From an uncultured Roseibium sp. (GTDB taxonomy: Bacteria; Pseudomonadota; Alphaproteobacteria; Rhizobiales; Stappiaceae), in contig NZ_CANMNP010000006.1 of assembly GCF_947499295.1 (NCBI RefSeq), positions 209,967 to 273,966 of the forward strand: a stretch of 64,000 nt of DNA, written 5' to 3'. Made by a program: the position numbers and the translations under genes. Below the pieces are notes generated by a model, which was not told the DNA's origin, ran no database searches, and saw only the letters and a list, made by a program, of their open reading frames with translations. The number at the start of each line of letters is the position of its first letter. Positions within the stretch are counted from its first letter, which is position 1. Below are positions 35,250 to 44,045 of the stretch, piece after piece.

Positions 35250-36397
35250 TGGCTGTCCTTTCGCCGCGGCAACCGGTCTCGCACCAACTGCACCCAGAAC
35301 TCCGCACCGATGGGCAACAAGGCATCGTTGAAATCATAATCGGAGGCGTGCAGAGGTTGACCGTTCGCGCCCGTCTCTCCGTTCCCCAATAACAGGAAGC
35401 AACCGGGAACAGCGGAGCAGAAATGCGCAAAGTCTTCCGAAAAACTCATCGGCTGCCGGTCTTCAACAACCTCGCATCCGGCCGCTCTTCCTGCGCGGTA
35501 GACTGCCTCCGTCGGCGCGTGTGCGTTGATTGTTTCGATGAATTCCGTAGCACAATCTACCGTCACCGACACTCCATGAGCCGCGCTCACACCCTCGGCG
35601 ATCTGGCGCATGAACTTTTCCACGGCAGCCCGGTCCTGCGGCGACCTGGCTCTGTAGTCTCCTTTCAGGACAGCTTGGCCGGGAAGGACGTTGCGTTGTC
35701 CGTCCGTTAAAAATTCGGTGACGGAAACGACCGTTCCCGCTCCTGGAGGAAGCTTTCGGGAGACAATGCTCTGGAGGGCAAGAACAAGTTCAGCGGCGAC
35801 CGTAATCGCATCAACGCCAGTATGCGGCATGGATGCATGCCCGCCCTGACCAGTCACTTTGATCTCAAACAGTGTTTCGCTGTTGCAGATAATGCCTGTC
35901 CGGGTGGACACCTGGCCGGTTGGTGCACCTGGCAAATTGTGAATTGCATAAATCTCGTCGAGCGGGAATTGCTTCAACACGCCTTCATCGATCATTGCAT
36001 TTGCGCCAAGACCAAGTTCTTCGTTGGGTTGGAACAAAAACACGACAGTGCCTTCGAAATCCGGATCTTTGGCAAGCCGCTCTGCGGCACCCAAAAGCAT
36101 GGTCATATGACCGTCATGACCGCAGGCGTGCATGACACCGGGCGTTTCAGAGCGATGCCCGTGCGAAGAGGTTTCGGTAATAGGAAGTGCATCCATGTCC
36201 GCGCGTAATCCAATTGCCCGGTTGCCCTGGCCACCGTGCAGGACGCCAACGACACCTGAGCCTTCATGCACGTCAATACCAAGCGCCCGCAGTTCGCGGG
36301 CGACTTCAAGTTTTGTTCGTTTTTCCTGGAAACCCAGCTCAGGGTTGCGGTGAAAATCCTGCCGTCGTGCCGTCAGGCGCTGTTCAAACGCTTGCAT
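35246..36397 (-). CDS. M20-family amidohydrolase (hippurate hydrolase / N-acyl-amino-acid deacylase type)
   Basis: 383 aa; ATG eight bases behind GGAGG. Metal-binding segments HACGHDGHMTMLLG and NEELGLGANAMID, plus GLRADMDALPI and MPHTGVDAI. Cytoplasmic. These enzymes remove acyl groups from amino acids. In the ectoine pathway the deacetylase DoeB is of a different family, so this would be a non-homologous replacement if the pathway is ectoine-like. First gene of the three-gene operon, divergent from the lrp-type gene at 36519. Confidence 0.92.
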   Translation of the reverse strand: MQAFEQRLTARRQDFHRNPELGFQEKRTKLEVARELRALGIDVHEGSGVVGVLHGGQGNRAIGLRADMDALPITETSSHGHRSETPGVMHACGHDGHMTMLLGAAERLAKDPDFEGTVVFLFQPNEELGLGANAMIDEGVLKQFPLDEIYAIHNLPGAPTGQVSTRTGIICNSETLFEIKVTGQGGHASMPHTGVDAITVAAELVLALQSIVSRKLPPGAGTVVSVTEFLTDGQRNVLPGQAVLKGDYRARSPQDRAAVEKFMRQIAEGVSAAHGVSVTVDCATEFIETINAHAPTEAVYRAGRAAGCEVVEDRQPMSFSEDFAHFCSAVPGCFLLLGNGETGANGQPLHASDYDFNDALLPIGAEFWVQLVRDRLPRRKDSQ

Positions 36398-36518
36398 GGG
36401 TATGCCTCCCGTTTCCTCAATTCTAACTACAATGTCTCAAGGGTCGGATGGCGTCGTTTTTTGATCATTTGCGATGAAAAACATTGAATAACTGGCAAAA
36501 GGCGATCAACTTCGGACA

Positions 36519-36968
36519 ATGGATGACAAGGATCTGGAAATACTGCGGCTTGTGCAAAGGGACGCGAGGTTGACGGCAGAAACAATCAGTCAGGACGTCG
36601 GGTTGTCCCCTGCGGCTGTGCAAAAGCGCCTGAAACGGCTCCGAGAAAGCGGTGTGATCGAAAGGGATGTTTCAGTCCTGTCGCCGTCAAGGTTGGGGCG
36701 GGACATGACAATTATCGTTGACGTCATTCTTGAGCGTGAAAGCCGGCGTCATTTGGATGAGTTCAAGCGAAAAATGAAGAACGCCCAGTGTGTACAGCAA
36801 TGCTACTACACTACAGGAGAGGCCGATTTTACGTTGATCCTGACGGTCCGGGACATCAAGGAATACGAGCAGTTCACACAGGACCATTTCTTTGATGAGT
36901 CCAATATCAGCCGCTTCAAGACCTCCGTTGTCATGGACAGGGTCAAAGTATCTCTTGATGTGCTTTAG
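36519..36968 (+). CDS. Lrp/AsnC-family transcriptional regulator (first copy)
   Basis: 149 aa: helix-turn-helix at residues 1-60 (DLEILRLVQRDARLTAETISQDVGLSPAAVQKRLKRL) and RAM ligand domain (CYYTTGEADFTLILTV). Divergent from the M20-M24-racemase operon (121-bp gap) and convergent with a paralogue only 12 bp away. DoeX, the regulator of ectoine degradation, is of the same family. No clear Shine-Dalgarno was seen. Confidence 0.93.
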   Translation: MDDKDLEILRLVQRDARLTAETISQDVGLSPAAVQKRLKRLRESGVIERDVSVLSPSRLGRDMTIIVDVILERESRRHLDEFKRKMKNAQCVQQCYYTTGEADFTLILTVRDIKEYEQFTQDHFFDESNISRFKTSVVMDRVKVSLDVL

Positions 36969-36980
36969 GCTGCCATCCGG

Positions 36981-37445
36981 TTATATCGGCAAGGTCAATC
37001 CGACCTTGGTGCGCTCCATGGTAACGGACGTGCGAAAGCGTCTTACATTAGAGTTTTCAAAGAATAGCCGGTGCGTCAGCTCCTCAAAATCCTGCATGTC
37101 GCGCGCTGTGCAGATCAGGATAAAGTCTGCTTCGCCTGTCACGTAATAGCATTGCTGCACTTGTGGCTCGGAACGGGCAAGCTTGCGGAACATATCGAGC
37201 TGCTGAAGGCTTTCACGCTCCAGTTCCACCATCACTATCAGTGTCATGCCGCAGTCCAGCTTCGATGCATCAAGAATGGCAACTTCCTGTTGAATGACGC
37301 CGCTGTCCTTCAGGCGCTTCTGCCTTCGTTGTACTGACGGGACGGACAATCCGCATTCTTCAGCCAGGACTTCAAGTCCAATCCGACGGTCCTTTTGCAT
37401 CAATCTCAGGATTGTTCGATCCGCATCGTCCAAATTGTCAAGCAT
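36981..37445 (-). CDS. Lrp/AsnC-family transcriptional regulator (second copy)
   Basis: 154 aa with the same layout (DRTILRLMQKDRRIGLEVLAEECGLSVPSVQRR, then CYYVTGEADFILICTARD). The two regulators share QQCYY.TGEADF and a near-identical C-terminal end (RFKTSVVMDRVKVSL versus RFRTSVTMERTKVGL), so they arose by duplication. It is divergent from the ammonia-lyase/TRAP operon (101-bp gap), while the first copy faces the hydrolase operon, as if each controls one arm. Confidence 0.93.
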   Translation of the reverse strand: MLDNLDDADRTILRLMQKDRRIGLEVLAEECGLSVPSVQRRQKRLKDSGVIQQEVAILDASKLDCGMTLIVMVELERESLQQLDMFRKLARSEPQVQQCYYVTGEADFILICTARDMQDFEELTHRLFFENSNVRRFRTSVTMERTKVGLTLPI

Positions 37446-37546
37446 GATGCAAATTCTCTGGTTTGATTGTTTGAGCGGTAAATTTCGTCAAGCTTAAGCC
37501 AGAAATTGAAAAAATCAAATAATCCGAAAATGCTACATCATGGAGC

Positions 37547-38596
37547 ATGAAACACACAGACATCCTCGATTTTTCTCCTGACTTCGAACAGGCGGTTGCT
37601 TTCTTCAAAGCACAGAAAAACTACGCCGTCTCACCGATGCGGCGACTGCAGGGACCAGGCGGTTATTCCTTTCTGGCCAAAGACGAAACCACCCGAATGG
37701 GACTGGGTGCCTTCAAGGCGCTTGGCGCTCCTTATGCCGTGGCCCGCCTCGTTGGAGAAGCCTGGTTTGCCAAAACCGGTGAGGCTTTAACACCGGCACG
37801 CTTCGTGGACGCCGATGTGCGTTCTATGGCCAACACGCTGACATTCGTCTGCGCAAGTGCGGGCAACCATGGGCTGGGCGTTGCAGCGGGTGCTCAATGG
37901 GTCAGTGCCAAGTCGCGTATTCATCTGGCAAGAACCGTTCCGGCAAATTTTGCTGAGAGACTTCGTGCACTGGGCGCGGAGGTTGTGTGGTCCGGCGACG
38001 TTTATGACGAGAGCGTTGCGGCTGCGATTGACGATGCTGCGCGGACCGGCGCAACACTACTGGCTGACGGTACCTGGCCCGGCTACACCGAGATCCCGAA
38101 ATGGGTGATGGAAGGTTACTGCGTCATCGCTGAGGAATTGCGGGCGTCGTTCGAAGCATCGGGCGACTGGCCAAGTCATGTCTACCTCCAGGCTGGCGTT
38201 GGAGGTCTCGCAGCCGCGATGTCCCATATGATTCGCCTGAACTGGGCCGTCCAGCCGGAGCTGATCGTTGTTGAACCTGAGGCTGCAGCTTGTTTGAAGG
38301 CGAGTCATGACGCAGGCCGGCCCACTCGGTCTGATGGGCCGGATTCCAACATGGGACGTCTGGACTGCAAAGAACCTTCAATCGTTGCCTGGCGCGTGCT
38401 TGAGCGCTGCAATGTGACCTATCAGACGCTTTCCGAAACAGATGGTTCCGCAGCGGCCGCGGCTATGACTAGGCTCGGCATAGCAACCACACCCTCAGGC
38501 GCAGCTGGGTTTGGCGCCTTGTGCACACAGCTCCCCGACCTAACAACCGGCGAGGACTTCTTACCCCTTGTCATAATCTCAGAGGGGCCCGCCTGA
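37547..38596 (+). CDS. PLP-dependent diaminopropionate ammonia-lyase-like enzyme (fold type II)
   Basis: 349 aa. PLP lysine K57 in LGAFKALGAPYA; phosphate/carboxylate loop CASAGNHGLGVAAGAQWV; glycine-rich loop QAGVGGLAAAMSHM; EPEAAACLKAS. The pattern MGLGAFKALG and WPGYTEIPKWVMEGY fits DpaL (2,3-diaminopropionate to pyruvate and ammonia), though DpaL has about 400 residues; EutB, a threonine-dehydratase relative in hydroxyectoine breakdown, shares the fold. Translated just ahead of the TRAP binding protein (22-bp gap), so it likely acts on the imported compound or its hydrolysis product. Confidence 0.87.
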   Translation: MKHTDILDFSPDFEQAVAFFKAQKNYAVSPMRRLQGPGGYSFLAKDETTRMGLGAFKALGAPYAVARLVGEAWFAKTGEALTPARFVDADVRSMANTLTFVCASAGNHGLGVAAGAQWVSAKSRIHLARTVPANFAERLRALGAEVVWSGDVYDESVAAAIDDAARTGATLLADGTWPGYTEIPKWVMEGYCVIAEELRASFEASGDWPSHVYLQAGVGGLAAAMSHMIRLNWAVQPELIVVEPEAAACLKASHDAGRPTRSDGPDSNMGRLDCKEPSIVAWRVLERCNVTYQTLSETDGSAAAAAMTRLGIATTPSGAAGFGALCTQLPDLTTGEDFLPLVIISEGPA

Positions 38597-38618
38597 GCGG
38601 GTCGTGAAAGGAAGCAAC

Positions 38619-39668
38619 ATGCAGAAATTATTCACGAAATTAGTCATTCCAGCAGTGTTGGCGGTTGGCCTTGCGACCGGTGCCGGCGCTGAGACATGGA
38701 AGTTTGCCTCCGAGGAGGACAAAAACGATGTGCAGGACATTTTTGCAAAGAAATTTGCCGAGACGATCAAGGAAGAGTCGGGCGGCGATATCAAGGTCAG
38801 GATCTTCTATTACGGACAGTTGGGAACCGAAAACGACATTGTTGAGCTGACAGCCAAAGGCGTCGTTCAATTTGTTTCAGTTGGCACCGGTCATTTGGGG
38901 TCCTACGTGCCAGAGGTACAGGCGCTCAGTGTTCCTTATGTCCTTGGAAGCGATGTGGATGTCATTCGCAAGGTCCTAACAGGCAGTGAAACAATCTACA
39001 ACGACCTCAGCGACCGCTTCGAAAAGGTCAATCTGAAGCTATTGACTATGATTTCCGAAGGCGAAATGGCCTGGGGAGCCAACAAGGAAATTCGGAGCCC
39101 GGCGGATTTCGACGGACAGAAAATCCGGACCTTTACGTCAACAATTCCGGTGGAAACCTACAAGGCCTTCGGGGCAACGCCGACACCGCTTTCCTGGGGT
39201 GAAGTCTACGGTGCTCTTCAGCTCAAAACCGTCGATGGCATGGTCAACCCGATTTACTTTATCTACAATGCCAAGTGGCATGAAGTGCAGGACTATCTGA
39301 TGTTTCCGGGGCAGCAGCCCTATGTCGGCACGGTCTCCACCAACAGCGAATGGTTCAACGGCCTGAGTGCTGAAAAGCAGGCCATGGTCCACAAGGCCAT
39401 AGACGCTGCGGAGCAGGCAGCACACGACTATCAGCTCCAAATCAACAAGGAAAATATGGACAAAATCCTGGCAGAGCGCCCTGACCTCAAAGTTGTTGTG
39501 CTTAATGAAGAAGAGCGCGCGGTTTTCAAGGACCTCAGCACAGGCTTGCATGAAACCTACTACGCCGTCGTGGAAAACGCTTATGGCGAGGAGGAAAAGT
39601 CAGAGGCTCGAGATCGCGCCCAAAGAATTCTTGAAAACCTGATTCAAGAGGTGAAGGACGCCTCGTAG
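38619..39668 (+). CDS. TRAP transporter substrate-binding protein (DctP family)
   Basis: 349 aa from ATG at 38619, behind AAAGGAAG; a GTG five codons upstream is possible. Signal peptide 1-24 (cleavage at GAGAE). Typical DctP: WKFASEEDKNDVQDIFAKKFAETI, RIFYYGQLGTENDIVELTAKG, KIRTFTSTIPVETYKAFGATPTPLSWGEVYGALQLKTVDGMVNP with the conserved carboxylate-binding Arg. Binds a carboxylate-bearing small molecule in the periplasm for the DctQM channel encoded next. Confidence 0.94.
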   Translation: MQKLFTKLVIPAVLAVGLATGAGAETWKFASEEDKNDVQDIFAKKFAETIKEESGGDIKVRIFYYGQLGTENDIVELTAKGVVQFVSVGTGHLGSYVPEVQALSVPYVLGSDVDVIRKVLTGSETIYNDLSDRFEKVNLKLLTMISEGEMAWGANKEIRSPADFDGQKIRTFTSTIPVETYKAFGATPTPLSWGEVYGALQLKTVDGMVNPIYFIYNAKWHEVQDYLMFPGQQPYVGTVSTNSEWFNGLSAEKQAMVHKAIDAAEQAAHDYQLQINKENMDKILAERPDLKVVVLNEEERAVFKDLSTGLHETYYAVVENAYGEEEKSEARDRAQRILENLIQEVKDAS

Positions 39669-39671
39669 GCC

Positions 39672-39716
39672 GGCAAGGAATGCGCGAATGGCGCGGGCGG
39701 AATTCCCGTGCCTTTT
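39672..39716 (+). other. Intercistronic stem-loop between dctP-type and dctQ-type genes
   Basis: GGCA-AGGAAT at 39672-39681 can pair with AATTCC-CG-TGCC ending at 39712, followed by TTTT. It lies directly after the binding-protein stop and before the small permease gene, so it could attenuate or protect the message and keep binding protein in excess. Confidence 0.4.
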
Positions 39717-39778
39717 GCGTTCTATGCGCGAGGAGGGCGCGGCTGTGCCGATGAACGGCCAGCAGACGGGAGATGATA

Positions 39779-40315
39779 ATGAAAACGCTTCTCTTAACAG
39801 CAAACAGAGGCATTGAGTTCGCCGAAAAGGCAATAATCATCACTTCAATATTGCTGATGATGGTGAACTCAACCGCCAACGCGATCGGTCGATATGTATT
39901 TGGACAAAGCCTGTTTTTCGCTGAAGAATTGAACCAGTTTCTGATTGTGGGTGTCACATTCGTCGGTTTCGCCTATGCGGTCCGACGGGGACGAAACATT
40001 CGCATGACTGCCGTCTATGACGCGCTTTCACCGCGTTCCAAGAAGGTCCTGCTGACGCTGATCTCGCTCACGACAGGGCTGCTGCTGATGTTCCTGACCT
40101 ACAAATCGGTTCTCTATGTCCAGGAAGTCAAGGGCATCAATCGGTTGTCGCCGGCCCTGCAGTTTCCTGTCTATCTGATATATGCGGTCATTCCCGTTGG
40201 TCTTGCGATGGCAAGTCTCCAATACCTGATTGCGTTTTTGATGAACGTCACCCAGAGGGGGACGTATCTGTCACTGGATGTCCAGGACGGTGAAGCTGAA
40301 GATATTGGCGTTTGA
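39779..40315 (+). CDS. TRAP transporter small permease (DctQ family)
   Basis: 178 aa from ATG at 39779, six bases behind GGGAG (an ATG two codons earlier lacks spacing). Four membrane helices; the DctQ signature RYVFGQSLFFAEELNQFLIVGVTFVG and RRGRNIRMTAVYDAL are present. Works with the large DctM subunit, whose start is one base after this stop codon. Confidence 0.92.
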   Translation: MKTLLLTANRGIEFAEKAIIITSILLMMVNSTANAIGRYVFGQSLFFAEELNQFLIVGVTFVGFAYAVRRGRNIRMTAVYDALSPRSKKVLLTLISLTTGLLLMFLTYKSVLYVQEVKGINRLSPALQFPVYLIYAVIPVGLAMASLQYLIAFLMNVTQRGTYLSLDVQDGEAEDIGV

Positions 40316-40316
40316 G

Positions 40317-41660
40317 ATGAGCGACATCATGAGCTTCCTCAACGATATAGTCGCAGGCGAACTGGACATCTATGTCATCACTTTCACCCTGATCGTGACA
40401 ATGATCGTGCTGCTGTTTCTCAGTTTCCCGATGGTTGTGCCTTTGGCCGTCGCGGCAATGGTCGGATTGGTTCACTTTTCTCAGATTGACACCGGTGTCA
40501 TCATCCAGCAGATCGTCACCGGAATTTCACCGAATGCTTTGATAGCCGTTCCGATGTTCATATTGGCGGCCGATATCATGGCGCGCGGTCACACTGCCAA
40601 CAATCTACTTGGACTGATCGAAGCCTTTTTTGGCCATCGCCGGGGAGGGCTGCCAATCACTGCCTGCCTCAGTTGCACGCTTTTTGGTTCCGTGTCCGGC
40701 TCCACGCAAGCTACGGTGGTTTCGGTCGGCCAGATCATGCGCCCAAAGCTGTTGAAGGCAGGATACAAGGACAGTTTTGTCATGGCATTGATCATCAATG
40801 CCAGTGACATTGCCTTTCTCATTCCACCAAGTATCGGTCTCATTCTCTACGGCACTCTTGCCAATACCAGCGTCGGTGAACTGTTCATCGCGGGTATTGG
40901 ACCTGGTATCGTTCTGGCAACACTTTTTTCGGCCTATTGTTACGTCTACAGCCTGCTTCAAGGTGACACGATTGCTCTCGTGGAACGCAAGACCGCTGCC
41001 GAGCGGATTGCCGCGATCAAGAAGGCGCTGCTGCCTTTGGGGTTTCCCGCCCTTATCGTGGGCGGCATCTATTCAGGCGCGGTGACGCCGACCGAAGCGG
41101 CTTCCTTTTCAGTTCTTTATGCGCTGATTGTTGAATGCGTGATCTACCGTGAGCTCAAGCTGAATGACATCCTGAACGCGGCGCTCAGCACAGGCTTGAT
41201 TACGGCTGTCGTTTTCATTCTGGTCGGTGTTGGGCAGGCGTTTTCCTGGTACATCTCCTTTGAGCAAATTCCTCAAGGCTTGCTTGAACCGCTCAATTTG
41301 GAAGGTGCATCGGACAAGTATATTCTTGCTGTGATCGCGCTGAGCTTTTTCGTTGGCTGCATGTTTGTCGATTCATTGGTGGTGCTGGTTATTCTGACAC
41401 CCATCTTCGTGCCGATAGTCGATGCGTCCGGACTTGATCCGGTTCTTGTCGGTGTGATGGTGACGCTGCAAATGGCAATCGGGTCCGCAACTCCACCATT
41501 CGGCTGTGATATTTTCACCGCGATCGCAATCTTCAACCGGCCCTACATGGAGGTGATCAAGGGAACGTTTCCGTTCTTCGTGATCCTCTTCTTGATGTCA
41601 GCCCTGCTGATCTTCTTTCCAGGCATCGCATTGATGCTCAGGGACCTGGCTTCGTTATAG
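40317..41660 (+). CDS. TRAP transporter large permease (DctM family)
   Basis: 447 aa from ATG at 40317, overlapping nothing and directly after TTTGAG; a second ATG four codons in is possible. About eleven to twelve helices; family motifs LIAVPMFILAADIMARG, LFGSVSGSTQATVVSVG, INASDIAFLIPPSIGLILYG and MAIGSATPPFGCDIFTAIAIF, the last holding the conserved loop of the TRAP large subunit. Sodium-driven importer of the substrate bound by DctP. Last gene of the ammonia-lyase/TRAP operon; no clear terminator follows. Confidence 0.94.
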   Translation: MSDIMSFLNDIVAGELDIYVITFTLIVTMIVLLFLSFPMVVPLAVAAMVGLVHFSQIDTGVIIQQIVTGISPNALIAVPMFILAADIMARGHTANNLLGLIEAFFGHRRGGLPITACLSCTLFGSVSGSTQATVVSVGQIMRPKLLKAGYKDSFVMALIINASDIAFLIPPSIGLILYGTLANTSVGELFIAGIGPGIVLATLFSAYCYVYSLLQGDTIALVERKTAAERIAAIKKALLPLGFPALIVGGIYSGAVTPTEAASFSVLYALIVECVIYRELKLNDILNAALSTGLITAVVFILVGVGQAFSWYISFEQIPQGLLEPLNLEGASDKYILAVIALSFFVGCMFVDSLVVLVILTPIFVPIVDASGLDPVLVGVMVTLQMAIGSATPPFGCDIFTAIAIFNRPYMEVIKGTFPFFVILFLMSALLIFFPGIALMLRDLASL

Positions 41661-42664
41661 CCCGAGCCGGGTCACTGCAATGAACAAATGCTCTGGCCAG
41701 AAAGACATTTTCCAGGTCGAAACAGCAAATTTGGAGATCTGAAAGACACTAAGAAAGGCCTGAAATGGTTGCCTATTTAGTGAGGGTCGATGAGTTGGGA
41801 GAAGCTTGCATTTGAGTTATCGGATCTGCGCGTGACGGCAGTGGCCAAAAGATATCAAATCGCCGTCCAAGCAGAGCTCTTTGCCAGTTCTCCGGACAAT
41901 CATATGGCCGTGTTCGAACCAAATTTTCAGGATGGTGAATAAGGAACCGTTTTTGTTTTCCAGCTTCTGGAAAGCTGGTCCTTCCGGCAATCAGCGCTTC
42001 AACTACCCTTCAATAATGGATGCCGTATTCGGGAACGGGGTCAAGTTCGATATCGGCAAGGAGTGATCCTTCGACTATCGCCTGTACGCTGATGTTTGAG
42101 CCCATGATCGGATAGAATTTCGAGCTCGCGTTCGGGAGCTTTATTTCGTTGGCTTGCGCGTCATCGGTTGTCGCATCGAAACCTGTTGTGAGCATTGTCC
42201 CTGTTTCCCTGAGAGATTTTCTGTACCGAACGGAATTTCGATAATCACCATAGGGGAAAGGTGCAAAAATCGGGCTAAGGCCATTGGGCAAATTCTCTTA
42301 GCCTTGTGAGAAGTTTGTTTACGAATGCGCGATTGTGCCAATAGGCCCGGATCTGCCGATTGCCTGATGAGCGATGCCGGCAGAAAAGCTGGCGAACTTT
42401 GCCCACTCTTTGAAAATCGAAGCCAGGCAATAGAAACCAAGGAACGAACCGGCAGACACCTAGACCATCCTGTGCATGCTGGAGTTCGGCGCTGCGCAGT
42501 TCTAGCCTGATCCGTTGGTCGCAAGCATCGCTGATATCCATGACCTGTCAAAAGGCCACTAGGGTGTGTACTCATAAGCAATTGGATGTGCATGACCGCT
42601 TTCGGCGGGTGTGGCGTGGCCGTCCAATCGACTGAGTAGGGTGCCAGAGCGCAGCGTTTCTATC
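41661..42664. other. Gene-poor 1-kb stretch, no confident gene
   Basis: Both strands hold only short frames without family resemblance. The best is a 61-codon frame listed separately at 42010-42195. A 51-codon plus-strand frame at about 41790-41942 has no visible ribosome-binding site. The sequence looks like decayed DNA next to an IS remnant. Confidence 0.5.
42010..42195 (-). CDS. Hypothetical 61-aa protein
   Basis: ATG at 42195 preceded by AGGGACA; product begins LTTGFDATTDDAQANEIK and ends in VPEYGIHY. No membrane helix or signal. Acidic. Not recognised; it stands alone in a decayed stretch and may not be expressed. Confidence 0.25.
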   Translation of the reverse strand: MLTTGFDATTDDAQANEIKLPNASSKFYPIMGSNISVQAIVEGSLLADIELDPVPEYGIHY

Positions 42665-43321
42665 CTACCTACAGCCTTCAAGCCACACGTCTGAATTGTC
42701 GTTGGCCGCACACTCCCCCGAAACAAGACGGCGAATACGTACCGTACGTTCTTGAAGTGCTTGGTCGTCGCTGCCGAGGTTGTAGCGGCCCGGTGAAATT
42801 AGGACTGCAAGCAAGGATAGATACTCATCATCCGCAATTGTGTCGGGCGTTGCGCCGTAAACCGCTTCGCTCATACGATGGAATCCTGTGACCCAGCCGT
42901 CCGGCCCCCGCCCCATTTCAAGTGTATCGAGCCAAAGCGCCATAATCTGTTCTTTGCTCAATCGTGTCTCCAAGCCGAGTGCGTAACCGGTCTGTCGGAT
43001 TTTTCCGATCCCGGGCGTGAAATTCTCAAATCCAACCCGCTTGGCAAGCGATTGCGTCACGGTCGTGATACCGGCACCCGGCGTTGTCACATCCACGCCG
43101 CTGTGTTGTTCAAAGGCCGGATCTTGGACCACTAGAAGCTGACGGTAACGTTCTTCACCGAGCGATGAGCCACCCAAATTTTCGGCCAGAAGGCTCTCGG
43201 CTCTTGCTTCGAGTTCTTCTGAAGCTGCGAGCGCATCAAAATAGCCATATGCTCCGTATCCCAGCACCCCCAAGAAAAGCAGCAAAACTGCAGCAGCGGT
43301 GATCTTAATAATTCTTCTCAT
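42665..43321 (-). CDS. Transglycosylase-domain (GT51-like) membrane protein with altered catalytic motif
   Basis: 218 aa. An N-terminal anchor helix (IIKITAAAVLLLFLGVLGYGAYGYF) precedes a short GT51-like domain: VVQDPAFEQHSGVD corresponds to motif 1 of peptidoglycan transglycosylases, GAGITTVTQSLAKR to motif 2 and GLETRLSKEQIMALWLDTLEMG to motif 3-4. In motif 1 the catalytic Glu is Gln66, next to Asp67, so glycan polymerisation may be lost or changed. It ends in a Cys-containing tail (SGECAANDNSDVWLEGC). Standalone gene in a gene-poor stretch; a regulatory or binding role is as likely as synthesis. Confidence 0.82.
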   Translation of the reverse strand: MRRIIKITAAAVLLLFLGVLGYGAYGYFDALAASEELEARAESLLAENLGGSSLGEERYRQLLVVQDPAFEQHSGVDVTTPGAGITTVTQSLAKRVGFENFTPGIGKIRQTGYALGLETRLSKEQIMALWLDTLEMGRGPDGWVTGFHRMSEAVYGATPDTIADDEYLSLLAVLISPGRYNLGSDDQALQERTVRIRRLVSGECAANDNSDVWLEGCR

Positions 43322-43526
43322 AAAAACATGGTTCTAGAGTCGTTCGGAGTGCTTCAGATATTCTACTTGAATTGGGGCAGCGGGATGACGCAACTCCAAA
43401 TATCACCCTCCAGCTGTGCTCGAAGTAATCAGTCGATCTTGTGGATTAGGTCAGCATATGGGGGCAAAGCAGACATTGAACTTTGGCATGTCGACGCGAT
43501 TCAAGCTCAGATAAGGAGCCTTGAAC

Positions 43527-43829
43527 ATGAGATATGCACTTACCGACACCGAATGGCAGTTGATTTCACCTGTCCTGCCTTGCAAGTCCCGAGACGTGCC
43601 TCGTGTGGATGACAGGCGTGTCCTCAATGGCATCTTCTGGGTACTTCGGTCAGGAGCACCGTGGCGTGACCTGCCCAAACGCTATGGGCCGTATACGACC
43701 TGCTACAACCGCATCAAACACTGCAGACGAATTGCTACGCGATACGACTAGCTGGCAGCAAACTTCCTTGCCTTCATCAAGCTTGCGGCATTCCGCTTAT
43801 GGCTGGGATTTTATGAGTCCACGGCCTAG
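43527..43829 (+). pseudogene. IS5-family transposase remnant with internal deletion and stop
   Basis: The N-terminus (RYALTDTEWQLISPVLP, RRVLNGIFWVLRSGAPWRDLPKRYGPY) is that of IS5/IS427-group transposases. After NRIKHCRR the frame jumps to the usual C-terminal tail RYD-stop-LAANFLAFIKLAAFRLWL...YESTA, where the expected Lys after RYD is a TAG. So the catalytic core has been deleted in frame and a nonsense change added. Terminal inverted repeats could not be fixed. Regions 43322-43526 and 43830-44045 show no other gene. Confidence 0.85.
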
Positions 43830-44045
43830 ATCCTATCATGCCCGAAGATCGAAGTTCGGCATCGATTTCCGAGGCACTACCTGCGGCTGAATTTCCCTGA
43901 AGCTGTGCGCTTCCGATGCAATTCGTAGACCGACGGGTTCCCGTCGTAAGTTCCGCAGACCGGAAACGGTTCACAGCCAACCATTGCAGATTTGCAGATG
44001 ACGGACATTGGTGTGGTCCTAGGTTCTTATTGGTTGAGGTTGGTA

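Noticed and set aside
41790..41942. 51-codon frame in the gene-poor stretch
   Set aside because: No ribosome-binding site, no recognisable family; probably chance.
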